This document shows, piece by piece, positions 4,289 to 6,580 of a stretch of 6,580 nt of DNA (positions are counted from its first letter, which is position 1; each line of letters opens with the position of its first letter). Under the pieces are notes generated by a model. That model was not told the DNA's origin and made no database searches. It worked only from the letters and a program-made list of their open reading frames with translations. Source of the DNA: JAHBXL01 sp038247555 (lineage in GTDB: Bacteria > Planctomycetota > Phycisphaerae > Phycisphaerales > UBA1924); the NCBI GenBank assembly GCA_038247555.1, contig JBBRUT010000180.1, positions 1 through 6,580 of the forward strand. Direction: 5' to 3'. Position numbers and translations under genes: made by a program.

Positions 4289-6580
4289 TCAGCGGATGGG
4301 GACCTCCTGGAAGAGCAGGATGTTGGGCTGCTGGCCGACCTGCGTGACGTTCGACCGGTCCACCACCATGACGTAGCGCCGGGCGATGCTGGGGATCATT
4401 GGGTCCAGCGGGGCGAGATTCTCGACATCCGACGGCAGGTAGCCGTGGACAAGGAACCAGACGCAGAACACATCCGACCGGACGGTGATTGTGTTGATCG
4501 CGGCGTTGGCGATGGTGAGTTGCTGGTCATAATCGAATGCCATTTCATCGGTGTCGATTGCGCCACTGTCATCAAACCAAAGTGTGGACTCGAGGCCGGT
4601 CTTGAGCTGAGGGGTCGGGGTGAAGGGGGCTTCCGGCGCGAAACGGTCGATGCTGTTCTCGTACTCGCGATCACCCGACATGGGGTCGTGATAGCGGAGG
4701 GCAAGGATCTCGCCGACCGATTTGAACCCGGGTAGCTCGCGGATCGCGGCGATCCGTGTCGCGTCGAAGCGGCCGTCCAGGCTGTTGATGGCCGCACTGC
4801 CATCGCTGTCATCCCGGAAGTTGATGATCTGGCGAGCAGCGGGACTCGTTACACCGGCGGGACGGGCCGAGAGCACGGTCTTGTCGCGATACGCCGCGGC
4901 GACGGCGGCGATGTCGAAGACGTCAGCGTCGGGGTTCTGGATGGGATCCCCCGACGTATTGGTGGGCCACGACTGCGAATCGACATCCGGTGCGAACATC
5001 GGGATCATCCGCAGGACCGAGAGCGGAGCGGTGTTGATGTTGATCAGGCCGGGCATGCGGATGCGCGGCCCGCCATACGTCTGCGTGCGCTGCACGAGAT
5101 CGCCCGCCGCGTTTTCCTTCAACCGGTTGGTGGTGAGGAACATATCGACGAGGTTGTAGGCCAACGGCACGCCGCGGCCAAGGGTTTCGTCGCTCGTCGG
5201 ATCAAATGTGCCGTCGCCGTTCAGGTCGAGGTATGGCACAAAGTCGGTGAGGACGAGGTTGCCGCGATCGAGACGGGGGCGAATCGGTGTGCCGGTCGTG
5301 ACCTTGTGGCCGAGGCGGTGGAGCGGGTCGGGAACGCCGGTGCCGATCAACGTGTCGACGGCAGGGGGCGAGTAGTAGTTTGTCGCAAGGGCGAGCGCCT
5401 CGGAGAGGGTCATCCAAGCGGCTTCAAGTTTCTCGGCACGCGTGGGGAGCGTTCCGAGGTTGAACTTGATCGGGTCGTAGCTGGGGCCAATGGCAAGGGG
5501 GAGGAGGAAATCGCCAGCACGGGAGAAGAGCTGCGGGTTCGTTTCTCCGCCGGAGAGATGGATCTGAATCGCGACCTCTTCAAAGTTGGTCCGAGGGTTC
5601 GACCAGTTCTGTGCGATGGCGTTGCCGGACTTGTCCTTCGCGTCCGCCTTGATCTGCGCGTTCAGCGCCTGAGCACCCTGAACATCGAGGAGCGCCTGGA
5701 GCGTCTCGCGGCGCTCGCGCCGGGTGACATCCGCGAACTCTGCCGCGTTTCCCAGCCCGCCGGCGGGCTGCTCGAAGTCGTCGTTCAGCGGTGAAGTGTT
5801 ACCCAGATCATGGAAGTTGACAATCTTGGACTCAAGAGTCCAGGGCGGCATCGATCCACGCTTGTACGCAACGGCGGACAGGTGGGTGGGGCGACGGAAG
5901 CCCGCCCACTTGGTGATGCTGAACCCCGTGTTGTCCTCATCATCCGCGGCGTTGGCGTTCCCGTCGTCACCGGCTTCGGTGTCAGGGATGTCGGTGTTGC
6001 CGGTGGCAATGGTGCGGAAGGAGAAGATGGTGCCTTCGGTGTCCGTGCTTGGGTCGCGGAGGCGGTCGAGCAGGATGTCGCGAGCGGGGTCGGTCGTCGC
6101 CTCGGGCCGGAGCCAGAGCATCGCGACCTTGCGGAGTGCGGGGTTGTACACGCCAGCCGGGGTAATCGGAGGCTGTGCAAGATCGCCTGCGCCGTTGGCC
6201 GGAACGGTTCCCTCAGCGAACATGTCCATGAACTGAACCACACCGCCGCCAGTGCCGCCGACACCGTCGCACACGGTAAAGGACTTCTGGTGAACCATGG
6301 GAATCGGAACCGCGTTGTCGCCGAACTGGCTGCGTGCCCATTGATCGACGAAGAGGCGGTCGAGCACGGGGGGCGTGGTGCCGCCGCCGGTGTATCGCGC
6401 GCTCATCAGGCGTGCGGCGATGTCCTCGGGGTCGCGAATGTTGGTCACGTAGAAAACCCGGGTTTCGTAGGGATCGAGCGTGATGTCCTCGGAAGTATCG
6501 ATCGCGGTGCCGTCATCAGTGCGCTTGGCGAGGGCAAAGAAGCGATTGGAGTACTCGATGTAGTAGCGAACTGCGCCGCC
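4289..6580 (-). CDS. Long protein with GspK-like helix-hairpin-helix C-terminal region, N-terminus cut by right edge
   Basis: The frame is open from the right edge to TGA at 4289, giving 763 residues (numbered from the edge); the true start is off the window. A GTG at 6448 is a possible start, but the 44 codons before it read as protein (VRYYIEYSNRFF), so I treat the gene as partial. Mostly unrecognised sequence holds an Asp/Asn-rich stretch (205-217) and an EF-hand-like loop DLNGDGTFDPTSDE (452-465). The block GLININTAPLSVL (511-523) resembles the helix-hairpin-helix of GspK, the large minor pseudopilin of type II secretion. A second such segment is IRELPGFKSVGEIL (613-626). The chain ends with MVVDRSN (738-744) and LLFQEVPIR. 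I see only two cysteines (104 and 706), which could pair outside the cytoplasm. Known GspK proteins are usually about 300-350 residues, so this is far longer. Envelope or secretion function is inference; a structural planctomycete protein of unknown role is the alternative. Confidence 0.6.
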   Translation of the reverse strand, partial: GGAVRYYIEYSNRFFALAKRTDDGTAIDTSEDITLDPYETRVFYVTNIRDPEDIAARLMSARYTGGGTTPPVLDRLFVDQWARSQFGDNAVPIPMVHQKSFTVCDGVGGTGGGVVQFMDMFAEGTVPANGAGDLAQPPITPAGVYNPALRKVAMLWLRPEATTDPARDILLDRLRDPSTDTEGTIFSFRTIATGNTDIPDTEAGDDGNANAADDEDNTGFSITKWAGFRRPTHLSAVAYKRGSMPPWTLESKIVNFHDLGNTSPLNDDFEQPAGGLGNAAEFADVTRRERRETLQALLDVQGAQALNAQIKADAKDKSGNAIAQNWSNPRTNFEEVAIQIHLSGGETNPQLFSRAGDFLLPLAIGPSYDPIKFNLGTLPTRAEKLEAAWMTLSEALALATNYYSPPAVDTLIGTGVPDPLHRLGHKVTTGTPIRPRLDRGNLVLTDFVPYLDLNGDGTFDPTSDETLGRGVPLAYNLVDMFLTTNRLKENAAGDLVQRTQTYGGPRIRMPGLININTAPLSVLRMIPMFAPDVDSQSWPTNTSGDPIQNPDADVFDIAAVAAAYRDKTVLSARPAGVTSPAARQIINFRDDSDGSAAINSLDGRFDATRIAAIRELPGFKSVGEILALRYHDPMSGDREYENSIDRFAPEAPFTPTPQLKTGLESTLWFDDSGAIDTDEMAFDYDQQLTIANAAINTITVRSDVFCVWFLVHGYLPSDVENLAPLDPMIPSIARRYVMVVDRSNVTQVGQQPNILLFQEVPIR
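5186..5227 (-). other. EF-hand/dockerin-like calcium-loop motif in the GspK-like protein
   Basis: The coded loop DLNGDGTFDPTSDE has acidic or Asn residues at loop positions 1, 3, 5 and 9, the conserved Gly at 6, and acidic residues near 12-14. This fits the DxNxDG calcium-binding pattern. GspK is known to carry calcium sites, so a metal role is plausible but unproven. The motif stands alone, without a second copy as in a true dockerin. Confidence 0.5.

Noticed and set aside
4102..4347. 81-residue plus-strand open frame with GDRIRTCDL
   Set aside because: This is the reverse reading of tRNA-Pro, again a classical tRNA artefact.

Overview
The window looks like a piece of a GC-rich planctomycete chromosome, probably of the Phycisphaerae type. 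The best evidence is the ECF-like sigma factor, whose sequence style is typical of planctomycetes, together with a very long secreted-type protein carrying a GspK-like helix-hairpin-helix segment and a 'DLNGDG' calcium-loop motif. This placement is inference from protein style only. There is no rRNA or other phylogenetic marker.

Layout from left to right: (1) a GT4-family glycosyltransferase on the minus strand, cut by the left edge; (2) tRNA-Val(GAC), minus strand; (3) a small OmpA/Pal-type lipoprotein gene, minus strand; (4) a BtpA/SgcQ-family TIM-barrel gene, minus strand; (5) an ECF-like sigma factor, plus strand, divergent from btpA; (6) a strong bidirectional terminator; (7) tRNA-Pro(UGG), minus strand; (8) a very long gene on the minus strand whose product has a GspK-like C-terminal region, cut by the right edge. 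Nearly all of the window is coding or tRNA. The gaps are short, and their candidate promoters and hairpins are listed separately.

The genes do not form an obvious single pathway. The lipoprotein is probably an outer-membrane to peptidoglycan tether. The right-hand protein is probably envelope-associated, possibly part of a type II secretion or pseudopilin apparatus. The glycosyltransferase probably builds a surface glycan. These three would act at the cell envelope, while BtpA and the sigma factor have no evident partner here. I found no transposase, integrase, CRISPR array, toxin-antitoxin pair or recognisable defence system, and no convincing new multi-gene system. The least ordinary object is the long GspK-like protein. 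Many long open frames on the opposite strands are GC-driven shadows, and several of them read through the two tRNA genes and carry well-known tRNA-translation artefact peptides.
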